Shown: in pieces, positions 9,431-17,905 of the stretch
Layout of the letters: each line of letters opens with the position of its first letter
How positions within the stretch are numbered: position 1 is the first letter of the stretch
DNA from: an uncultured Chlorobiaceae bacterium
GTDB taxonomy: Bacteria; Bacteroidota; Chlorobiia; Chlorobiales; Chlorobiaceae
Direction of reading: 5' to 3'
Assembly (NCBI GenBank): GCA_903865705.1
Contig: CAIPKT010000145.1
Span: 1 to 36,752 of the forward strand
DNA: 36,752 bases
Program-made: the position numbers and the translations under genes
The notes under the pieces: generated by a model
Database searches by the model: none
What the model saw: only the letters and a program-made list of their open reading frames with translations
What the model was told of the DNA's origin: nothing

Positions 9431-10392
9431 ATAAGATGACCAAGTTGATCACCGTATGTACTGCTTGTTATAATGAAGAGGAAAATATTGAACAGGTTTA
9501 TCGCAGAGTTAAGGCAATTTTTAATACCGAGCTCTCAAGTTATTCTTACGAACATTTGTTCATTGACAATGCTTCTGAGGACAATACCGTAAAGATTCTT
9601 AAAAACATCGCAGCAAGGGACATAAATGTCAAAGTTATCGTTAATTCACGTAATTACGGTCATATACGTTCTCCGTATCATGGACTGATACAGGCTGAAG
9701 GTGATGCGGTTATATCCATTGTTGCAGACTTACAGGATCCTCCTGAAATGATACCAGAATTTGTCAAATATTGGGAGGAGGGGGCTCATATTGTTGTTGC
9801 TGTAAAAAAGGAGAGCAAGGAGCATCCGCTGATGTTCAGGGTAAGGAAGCTGTATTACGGTTTGCTTAAACAGTTGTCAGATGTCGATATCATACAAAAC
9901 TATACAGGATTTGGTTTGTACGACAAAAAAATCATTACTATACTTAAGAACATTCCAGACCCATATCCCTTTTTCAGAGGCATCATAGCAGAGATTGGTT
10001 TCAAAGTAGTGCAGATTCCTTATTCTCAGCCGAGGCGAGAGAGGGGGTTCACAAAAAACAATTTCTATACCCTTTATGATATGGGGATTCTTGGGATTAT
10101 CAATAATTCAAAAGTTCCATTACGACTTTCAATATTTATCGGCTTCTTGATGGCTTTTATCAGTTTTCTTGCGGGGTTTGGATTTCTTATTGGCAAACTT
10201 CTGTTCTGGAATACGTTTCAGGCAGGAATAGCACCTCTTTTGATAAGTAATTACTTTCTGTTTGGTATTTTGCTCTTTTTTATCGGAATTCTTGGCGAAT
10301 ATGTTGGAGCGATATATACCCATGTTCTTGCGAGGCCTCGAGTTTTTGAGGCTGAGCGTATTAATTTCGATAACGATGAGAGTAATTCGTGA
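9427..10392 (+). CDS. GtrB-like polyprenyl-phosphate glycosyltransferase (GT2, module 1)
   Basis: The 321-residue protein has an N-terminal GT2 (DPM1/GtrB-like) domain with TVCTACYNEEENI, a nucleotide/metal site in VADLQDPPEMI, and the RRERGFTKNNFYTLYDMG block. Two C-terminal membrane helices follow (about 233-257 and 267-292). Such enzymes transfer a sugar from its nucleotide to undecaprenyl phosphate on the cytoplasmic side. The N-terminal DNASEDNT replaces the more usual DGSxDxT. The ATGA overlap with the GT-C gene supports one transcript. After its stop at 10392 the coding run breaks at an IS remnant. The sugar it uses is unknown. Confidence 0.9.
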   Translation: MNKMTKLITVCTACYNEEENIEQVYRRVKAIFNTELSSYSYEHLFIDNASEDNTVKILKNIAARDINVKVIVNSRNYGHIRSPYHGLIQAEGDAVISIVADLQDPPEMIPEFVKYWEEGAHIVVAVKKESKEHPLMFRVRKLYYGLLKQLSDVDIIQNYTGFGLYDKKIITILKNIPDPYPFFRGIIAEIGFKVVQIPYSQPRRERGFTKNNFYTLYDMGILGIINNSKVPLRLSIFIGFLMAFISFLAGFGFLIGKLLFWNTFQAGIAPLLISNYFLFGILLFFIGILGEYVGAIYTHVLARPRVFEAERINFDNDESNS

Positions 10393-10430
10393 TGCAGGTA
10401 AGATGCCGACAAGAAATATTTCCTTAAAAT

Positions 10431-10464
10431 AGGGGCAAGAAAGTAAACAGAGACACCTGCCCCT
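10431..10464. repeat. Inverted repeat (7-bp arms)
   Basis: AGGGGCA at 10431-10437 is the exact reverse complement of TGCCCCT at 10458-10464, with a 20-base spacer. It lies between the gtrB stop and the start of transposase-like sequence. It could be a weak hairpin or part of a decayed IS end. There is no T-run, so it is not a typical terminator. Confidence 0.35.
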
Positions 10465-10469
10465 CGTTC

Positions 10470-11076
10470 AAAGATACAAGAAGTTGTGGAAAAAGGTAGT
10501 AATTGGAGAGCACATCCTCGGGCTCAAACATTTTTGTATTTTGATGATGGGTTGAGAGCAAAGGCCATAGTGGCTTTGCAAGACCTGAATATCGATAAGG
10601 TTTGTGACTGACGTATAAAGAGGTTATCAAAAGGGTTTGCTTTTTTTTATGACGTGCATCGAAGCGGCGCACCTTCGAAACTGAATACAATTCACATGGA
10701 ACCGATCAAGATTATGGCGAAGCAGGAAAAGCTGACAGCCCCAGCGATGGTGGCCTGGTTAAAGGAAGAGTGCGAAGTAAACATGAGCGTTGGTACCGCG
10801 AGTAATGCGTAGAAAACGCTTTGAATTGTCCGGAAACTTACACTTATTTGGTTGAAAAGGGAAAGCAGTTCATCTGATATTAATGTTGTTGGCTCAAAAA
10901 GAGCTGACACTCTATTTCCTGCCATCTTACAGTGCAGAACTCAATCACATGGAAAATTTTGGCACAAAGTGAAGTATGAATTGATGGAATTCAAGACGCG
11001 AAATGTCAAAACCCTTGAAGAAGATGTCTGGAAAATCTTGGACGGTTTTGGGAAGGATTACGTAATGACTTTTTAA
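10470..11076 (+). pseudogene. Degraded IS630-family transposase remnant
   Basis: The 708-base gap between gtrB and the next gene holds a broken transposase. From 10471 one frame reads KIQEVVEKGSNWRA..., then an in-frame stop at 10609, then RIKRLSKGFAFFYDVHRSGAP and TAPAMVAWLKEECEVNMSV, ending at another stop. This resembles the N-terminal helix-turn-helix part of IS630 transposases. Further on, LTLYFLPSYSAELNHMENF is the typical IS630 C-terminal DDE block. A one-base frameshift within the MENF/W codons moves the reading frame to WHKVKYELMEFKTRN...GFGKDYVMTF, the real C terminus (tail of ORF 10852-11076). The central catalytic part is deleted. It has at least two stops, at least one frameshift and an internal deletion, so it cannot be active. 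Confidence 0.82.
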
Positions 11077-11100
11077 TGAGCGCTTATCTTATAAAAATGT

Positions 11101-13905
11101 ATGAAGATTATTGATTTAAGTGGTAGAGGTGTTATGAAAGTGCTCGTAATTATTGCAATGATCTTTATTAGCATTTTTATATCTTTTAAGGTCTATCCTG
11201 AAGCGTTTAGTTTTAAATCAAAAGATATCGTTTTTGATAAGCAGTATTATGACATAAGATCAATAAATATATACGAGAAGGCAATTGGTGAGTTAGCTGT
11301 AGACCCGACTTCTAAAGTGGATATTCAAATCAATTTTCTTTTTAAGATGCCTGAAAATGGTCTAAAATCTGAATATGAGAATATTTTCCAGACGGCTGAT
11401 CTGAATAATGGTCTTAGAATGGAAGTGTCAAAGAAAAGTGGTGTTATTGCACTGATATATAACAGCGGGGACAGGGATAACAAGGTTTTGACTTCAATTG
11501 TCTTGATCGATCATGCAGAGATCGATACAGCAGTCTATCATAATGTCGCAATACAAATCAAAAACGGTACTGTCATCAATATTAATATTGATGGTCAGGC
11601 AGTTAGACGCGCTATAGATCCGAATTGTATAGAATTATCCCGAATTCTTGTTGGACAAGGGTTTGATAATTCACGCAAGTTTTCAGGTATTATAAAAAAT
11701 TTCAAACTCAAGGCACGATGCTATTATAAAATCCCGTCTAAAACAATTGGCAATATTGCAGGAGTTAGTGCGCTTATAATTCTCAGTATTATTTCTTTTT
11801 ATGGTATAAGCAATAAAAATAAACTTATTTCAATAATACATGCCGTAATATCAGTGCTTGTAGTTTATTGGGTTGCGATTTTTTATAAGCATTATATGTC
11901 AGATGCTGGTATAACATTTGATCAACTTTTAACAAATCTTGTTATAATTACTGTTGGCGTTCTTTTGTCAGCGCTGGTTGGACTGATAGATAGAAAGCGA
12001 ACCAGTTTAGGCATTGCATGGTTGATGATCCTTGCGGCAATATGTCATCTTTATTTTCGTGGAGATTTAGTTACGACGATAACTATTGTTTTTTTGATGA
12101 TAGTATATATTTTGTTTGATATATATGTTGGCGATTTAAAGAAATTTGCATTTATCTACGGGGTGCTAGCAGTCTTTTTAAATGTTCCGAATTTAATCCC
12201 CTGGATTAGTATAAGTGTTTACTATGAAATTATATTTACAGCGATAGTTTTATCTTTTGTATCCTATTTACTGATCTTTACTAAAAAAGATCTTATATCT
12301 AAAAGAAATTCTATAGAATACGCGTATTATGAACGTGTTACTTTATATTTATTTGTATGTGTTATGTTATTTGGGGCATTTGTTTATAGCTTTGTTTGGG
12401 ATGATTTAAATGGAACTCTATGGGTACCAAAGGTTAGCGTCATTAAAGATCATTCCATAGTAGGAGTCAACTTGCCTGCCACATTGACTTTTATGTCGAT
12501 ACATAATTTGGGATACTTGACTTCTTTATATTGGCTGTTTTCACATAATGAGCTAATTGATAAGATATTTGCATGGAAGAACTTTAATGCGTGGTTGTAT
12601 ATATCATCTGTTTTGTTGTTTTATAAATATAACAGACCGTTTATAAGAAGGGGCGGTATCGCTTTGATGTGTTTGCTGTTATATGCTTTTATTCCTGGGT
12701 ATATGTATGGCGAGGTGACGGGTAATAATAGTGATTATGCCTTAGTAATCTCTACGTTTATTGTTGTTGGGGACATTTTGACTCGCAAAAAGATAAGGCA
12801 TAATGATTTGCTTGTTTTCTCAGCACTTTTAGCTGTGTCACCTAAATCTTTTATAGTTATTGGTCCATATTTTCTTATAAAGATAATTGAAGACCCTGAG
12901 CTTAGAGCAAATATTTTAACGTATAATTACATTTGGAGAGCGGGCGTTGGTTTATTGTTAATTGCGCCTGTCTATTTACGGAATTATATTATTAGCGGAA
13001 ACCCAACATTTCCTGCTGGTAACATTAATATTAAAAGTCCTTTATTTGATATTACGGGCATAGTGGCTGATAAGTATAGGGTTCCTGGTGGTGTATCATT
13101 ATATAATTATTTTGATTTATTAGTCAATAAATATGATGGTATTAAAAATTTTTATGCATCTGATCTGCGTTATTATGGACCGGTATTTTTAACTTTAATA
13201 TGTATTTTATTTTATTGTTTTGTAGTGAAGATGATGGCTATTAATATAAGGAGAAATTATCTTGTCATTGATAGAGGCGTTTATATTCTTTTTCTCGTTT
13301 CTGTTCTTGGTTTTCTTTTTGCCAGTGCATTTACAGGTTTGCAGCACAGGTATCTTTATTCTGTTATTGTGGCAGAATCTGTTTTAGTGGTTTTATTAAT
13401 ATATAGAAACTCGGGTCCAAAAAAAGATTATGTTGGTGTTATTGTCATTATTTTGGTAAGCGCATTGTATACTCCAATGATTATTATATCTCCAAGTGTT
13501 TTTGGGGAGTATGTGGTAAAAAACGGCTATTTTGCAGGTAGCGAGGACAAGTGGACAAAAAGGTGCGAATTTTATCGAGATGTAAATTTAAAAATAAGTG
13601 ACGGTGAAGGGGTACTAATGTCATATGTCCAAGATAAGGTATTTATAGATTCCACAAATAATTTGTATGAACTTGATTGGTATGATTACCCTAAAACCAA
13701 TGCTCTTGTCAAGTCTTTCGATTTAATTGATCGGTCAAATATTGATAAAGCTAGGATAGCAGGATGTAAGATATTGAAAAAAAATGGCATTAAATGGCTA
13801 CTATTAACTAAAGCTCGTGACCCTTTTGGGATGGATATCCGATGTGTATTAATTAAGGTTGTTGATGGACATGATTTGGATTTGAATTTGTATAAAATCC
13901 CCTAA
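11101..13905 (+). CDS. Large polytopic membrane protein with N-terminal jelly-roll-like domain, probable GT-C glycosyltransferase (module 2)
   Basis: A 934-residue protein without a family name I can give. A membrane anchor at about 12-30 is followed by a soluble domain (about 35-210) rich in alternating beta strands (KVDIQINFLF..., VAIQIKNGTVININIDGQ, ...SGIIKNFKLKA). That pattern looks like a LamG/concanavalin-type carbohydrate-binding jelly roll placed in the periplasm. Many hydrophobic segments span about 215-790, and a soluble C-terminal domain ends the protein. The layout suggests a GT-C transferase with its own glycan-binding module. ATG 11134 (MKVLVIIAM, with AGAGGT close upstream) is an alternative start that places the anchor at the very N terminus. 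The gene is the most AT-rich of the window by eye, suggesting acquisition from another genome. Confidence 0.72.
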   Translation: MKIIDLSGRGVMKVLVIIAMIFISIFISFKVYPEAFSFKSKDIVFDKQYYDIRSINIYEKAIGELAVDPTSKVDIQINFLFKMPENGLKSEYENIFQTADLNNGLRMEVSKKSGVIALIYNSGDRDNKVLTSIVLIDHAEIDTAVYHNVAIQIKNGTVININIDGQAVRRAIDPNCIELSRILVGQGFDNSRKFSGIIKNFKLKARCYYKIPSKTIGNIAGVSALIILSIISFYGISNKNKLISIIHAVISVLVVYWVAIFYKHYMSDAGITFDQLLTNLVIITVGVLLSALVGLIDRKRTSLGIAWLMILAAICHLYFRGDLVTTITIVFLMIVYILFDIYVGDLKKFAFIYGVLAVFLNVPNLIPWISISVYYEIIFTAIVLSFVSYLLIFTKKDLISKRNSIEYAYYERVTLYLFVCVMLFGAFVYSFVWDDLNGTLWVPKVSVIKDHSIVGVNLPATLTFMSIHNLGYLTSLYWLFSHNELIDKIFAWKNFNAWLYISSVLLFYKYNRPFIRRGGIALMCLLLYAFIPGYMYGEVTGNNSDYALVISTFIVVGDILTRKKIRHNDLLVFSALLAVSPKSFIVIGPYFLIKIIEDPELRANILTYNYIWRAGVGLLLIAPVYLRNYIISGNPTFPAGNINIKSPLFDITGIVADKYRVPGGVSLYNYFDLLVNKYDGIKNFYASDLRYYGPVFLTLICILFYCFVVKMMAINIRRNYLVIDRGVYILFLVSVLGFLFASAFTGLQHRYLYSVIVAESVLVVLLIYRNSGPKKDYVGVIVIILVSALYTPMIIISPSVFGEYVVKNGYFAGSEDKWTKRCEFYRDVNLKISDGEGVLMSYVQDKVFIDSTNNLYELDWYDYPKTNALVKSFDLIDRSNIDKARIAGCKILKKNGIKWLLLTKARDPFGMDIRCVLIKVVDGHDLDLNLYKIP

Positions 13906-13967
13906 AATAGTTTTGGTTTATTACTTTTTCTGGTCTGTAAATATAGAATCGCATTAAAAGAATAATT

Positions 13968-14927
13968 ATGCTTATTTCATCTCATGTAAATCCAGTGTTG
14001 TCATTAGTTGTGCCAGTATATAAAGAAGAGAGTAGTATTCTGCCTTTTTTAACTCGTGTTGAAAAAGTATTTGAGTCTTTGAATATTAGTTATGAAATTA
14101 TTTTTGCATTGGACCCGTCACCAGACAATACAGAACTGGTAATAATGAGTGAATTGTCTCGTAACCCGAACATCAAGCTGCTGGTCTTCTCCCGACGATT
14201 CGGACAGCCAGCAGCAACCATGGCCGGAATTCTTGCCTGTACTGGTGAAACTTGTGTGGTGATTGATGTAGACCTTCAGGATCAGCCTGAACTTATAGAG
14301 CAGATGTATTCAAAGCTGAAAGAGGGCTACGAGGTGGTTTATGCACAGCGCCGTTCACGCAAGGGTGAAACGATGATCAAGCGTGTTATTTCTCATGTTG
14401 GATATTCAGTTATCAATAAACTGAGTGACGTGCAGATTCCCAGAAATACAGGTGATTTTCGTATTATGACAAGGCGCGTGATTGAAGAGTTGCGGAGCTT
14501 GAATGAGAGTCATGGTTTTCTGCGCGGCTTGGTGGCATATGTCGGTTTTAAACAGACCTTTATTGAGTATGACCGTGATGAACGTTTTGCTGGCAAGGGC
14601 AACTATAACCGCCTTACCGGTTCATTCAAGATCGGATTGAACGGCTTGATCAGTTTCAGTTCAAGGCCGTTGTTTTTAATGTCGATTACCGGGTTTATAT
14701 TGGCGGGATTAAGTTTTTTATTAGGAATCTGGTATGTTTTTCAGAAAGTGATAGGCTTAGAACTAACTCCCGGGCTTTCTACAACGGTATTGGTAGTGAG
14801 CTTCTTTTCAGGTGTTCAGTTACTTGGCCTTGGTTTGATTGGGGAATACGTTGGAAGGATTTATGATGAAGTAAAGCAGCGACCTATGTACATCATAGAT
14901 CGAAAAATTAATTTTGTAAATAAATAG
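13968..14927 (+). CDS. GtrB-like polyprenyl-phosphate glycosyltransferase (GT2, module 2)
   Basis: A 319-residue second GtrB/DPM1-like enzyme: LVVPVYKEESSI at the N terminus, the VIDVDLQDQPELI metal/nucleotide site, RNTGDFRIM and the YDRDERFAGKGNYN loop. Two C-terminal membrane helices (about 234-256 and 268-290) are followed by GLIGEYVGRIYDEVKQRP, a classic GtrB ending. It matches canonical GtrB better than the copy at 9427. It probably loads undecaprenyl phosphate with the sugar used by the upstream GT-C protein. It is separated from both neighbours by 60-75 bases, with no clear terminator. Base composition moves from AT-rich at its 5' end to more balanced within the gene, hinting at a junction near here. 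Confidence 0.92.
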   Translation: MLISSHVNPVLSLVVPVYKEESSILPFLTRVEKVFESLNISYEIIFALDPSPDNTELVIMSELSRNPNIKLLVFSRRFGQPAATMAGILACTGETCVVIDVDLQDQPELIEQMYSKLKEGYEVVYAQRRSRKGETMIKRVISHVGYSVINKLSDVQIPRNTGDFRIMTRRVIEELRSLNESHGFLRGLVAYVGFKQTFIEYDRDERFAGKGNYNRLTGSFKIGLNGLISFSSRPLFLMSITGFILAGLSFLLGIWYVFQKVIGLELTPGLSTTVLVVSFFSGVQLLGLGLIGEYVGRIYDEVKQRPMYIIDRKINFVNK

Positions 14928-15001
14928 ATAGCTTTCTTGTTAAGTAACCTCAAATAAATAGAGATTTATAAACAATTTAACAATTTTAATGGTGTTGATA
15001 T

Positions 15002-16492
15002 ATGAAACTTGTTTTGATCCAGACTCCATGGTCGAATGCATCATCTCATGAATATAAGAGTGTTGCTAAGCGTTTCGCGTTCTATCCACCTTTAGGTCTT
15101 ATGTGCATTGCTGCTTCTGTTGAACAAGCAGGTCATTTTGCTGATATAATCGACTTAGAAGTCGAAAACTTAAGTTTCGATGAGTTGAGGAAACGTGTAG
15201 CAGATTTTGAGCCGGATATCATTGGTTTAACTGCGAGCACGCCAGTGTTTCATATTGTGCGAGATTATGCTGTAGAATTACGCACTCATTTTGACATTCC
15301 AATCGTCGTTGGCGGGCCTCACATTAGTGCGTTAAAGGAGCATGCGTTTTATCCTGAGTTTGATTTCTTGGTAGTTCAAGAAGGCCATAATACTATGGTT
15401 GAACTTATGGATGCATTGGAAGCTGAGATAACTGACTTTAGTCTGATTAATGGTTTGATTTGGAAAAACAGTGACGATAAAAAAATAGTGAAAAATCCAG
15501 GACGCGCTTTTACCACGGATTTGGATTCTTTGCCGTTACCAGCACGACATAAAGCTGATCCGAAAAACTATGTGTTTGAGGTTCCAGGTCGGGGATCAAT
15601 CCCGGTGGCAACTATTGAGCTGACCAGAGGCTGTCCATTTAAATGCGTTTTTTGTTCAGAGCCGTTAAACACTGGTTCACAACTACGGAAAAGATCACCC
15701 AGAAGCGTAGTGGATGAGATGGTTATAGTGCAAGAACGGTTTGGAATTAATCACTTTATGACGTTAGATTCGACCTTGACATTAAATCGCAAGTTAATAG
15801 TCGATATTTGCAATGAAATTATCGATCGTAAAGTTCAAATTACTTGGGAGGGTCAGACTAGGGCCAATTTGATTGATAAAGAATTGCTTGTGCTGCTTAA
15901 AAAAGCAGGTTTAGTTCGACTTGGCTTTGGAGTGGAGAGCGCTGATGAACATGTGCTCACATTGATGAAGAAAAAGGTTAACCCACAGGATATGCGAGAG
16001 GCATTTCGATTATGCGGTGAATTAAAAATTTCTACCATGTGCGGTACAATGATGGGTAATCCCGGTGATACACGTCAAAGTATTCTCAAAACAGCGTGGT
16101 TTGTTCGTTCTATACCTGAAGTACGCTACGCGCCTATGGCCATCGCAATTCCTTATCCTGGAACAGAACTGGCATTATTGGCAGAACAAAATATGCATGG
16201 CTTGAGGTTGTTGGACGCAGACTTTACAAAATATTCTCGTTATGCCGGTGGCGTTATGGAAGTAAATGGAATGATGCCATCTGATCTTATTAAGTTACAA
16301 AGAGTTGCTTTGTTTATAATTCATTCAACTCCATCTAAGGTTTGGGGGTTAGTTACTCACTTTGGTTTATGGAATGTTTTGGCAGTAAGTTTAAAACAAC
16401 TTAAAAATCAAATTCTTTCGATAGTTACTGGTGAAGAACCGACTTTACGTGCTAATGTAATTCATGATAATACCACTATAAAAAGTCTTTAA
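15002..16492 (+). CDS. B12-binding-domain radical SAM protein
   Basis: A 496-residue radical SAM enzyme of the cobalamin-binding-domain type. The N-terminal 150 residues form a Rossmann-like B12-binding domain (PPLGLMCIAASVEQAGH..., VVGGPHIS), but no DxHxxG lower-ligand motif is visible. The radical SAM core starts at about 200, with the [4Fe-4S] ligands C211, C215 and C218 (GCPFKCVFC). It then continues with GFGVESADEHVL and a C-terminal extension of about 100 residues. Related proteins methylate unactivated carbons or rearrange lipids and sugars. Its place inside a Gtr-like module, next to a methyltransferase, suggests it tailors the lipid-linked sugar or the lipid carrier; this is inference. 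The reaction cannot be assigned. Confidence 0.86.
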   Translation: MKLVLIQTPWSNASSHEYKSVAKRFAFYPPLGLMCIAASVEQAGHFADIIDLEVENLSFDELRKRVADFEPDIIGLTASTPVFHIVRDYAVELRTHFDIPIVVGGPHISALKEHAFYPEFDFLVVQEGHNTMVELMDALEAEITDFSLINGLIWKNSDDKKIVKNPGRAFTTDLDSLPLPARHKADPKNYVFEVPGRGSIPVATIELTRGCPFKCVFCSEPLNTGSQLRKRSPRSVVDEMVIVQERFGINHFMTLDSTLTLNRKLIVDICNEIIDRKVQITWEGQTRANLIDKELLVLLKKAGLVRLGFGVESADEHVLTLMKKKVNPQDMREAFRLCGELKISTMCGTMMGNPGDTRQSILKTAWFVRSIPEVRYAPMAIAIPYPGTELALLAEQNMHGLRLLDADFTKYSRYAGGVMEVNGMMPSDLIKLQRVALFIIHSTPSKVWGLVTHFGLWNVLAVSLKQLKNQILSIVTGEEPTLRANVIHDNTTIKSL

Positions 16493-16507
16493 TCTCTCAG
16501 TGTTGAA

Positions 16508-16585
16508 TTCCCCACCGCTTGCGGTGAAAACTAGCTCATTTCTTCTATACACAGATACCTCGCGGTTTGCGGCGGTGAGCTTCAT
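16508..16585. repeat. Pair of REP-like palindromic repeats
   Basis: Two degenerate copies of one palindromic unit lie in this intergenic stretch. The first is CACCGC-TT-GCGGTG (16513-16526), a perfect 6-bp hairpin preceded by GAATTCC. The second is CCTCGCGGTTTGCGGCGGTGAG (about 16558-16579). Both are followed by AGCT(T)CATT. Paired GC-rich palindromes ending in short conserved flanks are typical of REP/BIME elements. The second copy ends only about 15 bases before the GTG start of the methyltransferase gene. Confidence 0.6.
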
Positions 16586-16594
16586 TATATAATC

Positions 16595-17473
16595 GTGATA
16601 CTGCCTTTTAAGTTACCTACACCTACCGGGTTTTTAGATCCTCCAAAATGGAATGGATTTAATTTCGTGTTTGATGACCAATGTACTCCGGTGCTGGAAT
16701 ACAGTGAGAATTTTGCTGGCTGGTCGGATGATCTTACTGCACTTCATGAAAAAGTTGCAGGAGACAAACATCCAATTGATCTTGCGTCGCGGCATGATGC
16801 TTTGCTACAAGTGAAACATGTAATGCCATCCGCAGATGCCGTAATCATGGAGATCGGATGTTCGTCTGGTTTTTTGATATCTGATATGACAAAGTACTTC
16901 CCGGAAGCTGTTATTCTTGGTGTTGATGTTGTTAAATCGCCACTTTTTAGGTTGGCAAAGAGTTTACCTGGTATTCCTTTGATGCGTTTTGACTTGCTCC
17001 AATGTCCTTTACCTGACAAGAGTGTTGATGTATTGGTTATGTTAAATGTGCTTGAACATATTGATGACGATGTCAAAGCTTTGCAAAAAGCATATAACCT
17101 TTTGAAGCCGGGTGGTTCTCTTGTCCTTGAGGTGCCAGCCGGTCCGAGCCTGTATGACTCTTATGATCTAAAATGGCATCATTTTAGGCGTTATTCGGTT
17201 TCGGAGCTTCGTAAAAAATTGAGTATTACCGGATTCATTATTTACAGAAAATCGCATCTTGGTTTTCTTATGTTTCCTGCTTTTTTTATTTCTAAACTGT
17301 TGAATAGAATGATTTCTATTCGGACAAAAAGAGATGTTGTACAAGAAAAGGCGGTTCAGGCTTCAGGTATTGGCTTGGTTCGGTTCGCAATGAATATTGA
17401 GTCAAAATATTTATCTGAAATTTCGTTGCCATTTGGGATTAGAATGCTTGTAACTGCGCGTAAGCCTTTATGA
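16595..17473 (+). CDS. Class I SAM-dependent methyltransferase
   Basis: A 292-residue protein with a Methyltransf_11/23-like core. Motif I is VIMEIGCSSGFL (about 85-95), followed by the acidic VDVVKS, LMRFDLLQCPLPDKSVDVLVMLNVLEHIDDD, and LLKPGGSLVLEVPA. The start is GTG at 16595, without a visible ribosome site and right behind the REP-like repeats, so the true 5' end may have been affected by the repeat insertion. The protein probably methylates a sugar or a lipid-linked intermediate, given its place between a radical SAM enzyme and a GtrA homologue. The acceptor is unknown. Confidence 0.85.
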   Translation: MILPFKLPTPTGFLDPPKWNGFNFVFDDQCTPVLEYSENFAGWSDDLTALHEKVAGDKHPIDLASRHDALLQVKHVMPSADAVIMEIGCSSGFLISDMTKYFPEAVILGVDVVKSPLFRLAKSLPGIPLMRFDLLQCPLPDKSVDVLVMLNVLEHIDDDVKALQKAYNLLKPGGSLVLEVPAGPSLYDSYDLKWHHFRRYSVSELRKKLSITGFIIYRKSHLGFLMFPAFFISKLLNRMISIRTKRDVVQEKAVQASGIGLVRFAMNIESKYLSEISLPFGIRMLVTARKPL

Positions 17474-17488
17474 ATAAAATAGTTATAT

Positions 17489-17905
17489 ATGAATATTTCT
17501 GATTTTAAAATAAGAGATAATTTTTTCATTTTTTATAAATTTGGATTAGTGGGAGGATCAGCCACAATAATTTTTTTCATTGTTATGTGGGTTAGTCAGG
17601 CAGTTTTTAATATGTACTATGTCTTGGCGATTAGTATTGCTTATTTATTAGCGTCAGCTTTTAATTTTTTTACAAATATTCATTTTACTTTTAGGGCAGC
17701 AAAAGATAGACGAGAACGTCAACTTATTCGATATCTCACGGTTTGGTCGTTGAATTATGCTATTACGATTTCTATAGTTGGTATTTGTGTTGAACGATTT
17801 CATCTTTCATCTTATCTCGGCGTATGTGTAGCAGTAATTTTAACAACGTTGATAAGCTATCTGTTATCACGATATTGGGTATTTAAAATCAAGGAGAATG
17901 CATGA
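17489..17905 (+). CDS. GtrA-like membrane protein (module 2)
   Basis: A 138-residue, four-helix membrane protein of the GtrA family. The family motif appears as FYKFGLVGGSATIIFF at the N terminus, ASAFNFFTNIHFTFR after helix 2, and LLSRYWVFK at the end. It is the second GtrA of the window and would serve as the flippase for the lipid-linked sugar made by the second GtrB. Here gtrA lies after gtrB, the radical SAM gene and the methyltransferase gene, unlike the gtrA-first order of module 1. It overlaps the following epimerase gene by four bases, tying module 2 to the sugar operon downstream. Confidence 0.9.
   Translation: MNISDFKIRDNFFIFYKFGLVGGSATIIFFIVMWVSQAVFNMYYVLAISIAYLLASAFNFFTNIHFTFRAAKDRRERQLIRYLTVWSLNYAITISIVGICVERFHLSSYLGVCVAVILTTLISYLLSRYWVFKIKENA

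Noticed and set aside
10431-10464. Inverted repeat after gtrB as a rho-independent terminator
   Set aside because: The 20-base loop and missing T-run argue against it; listed only as an inverted repeat.
10852-11076. 74-aa ORF as an independent gene
   Set aside because: Only its C-terminal part is meaningful (IS630 transposase end); the first half is out-of-frame sequence of a decayed element.
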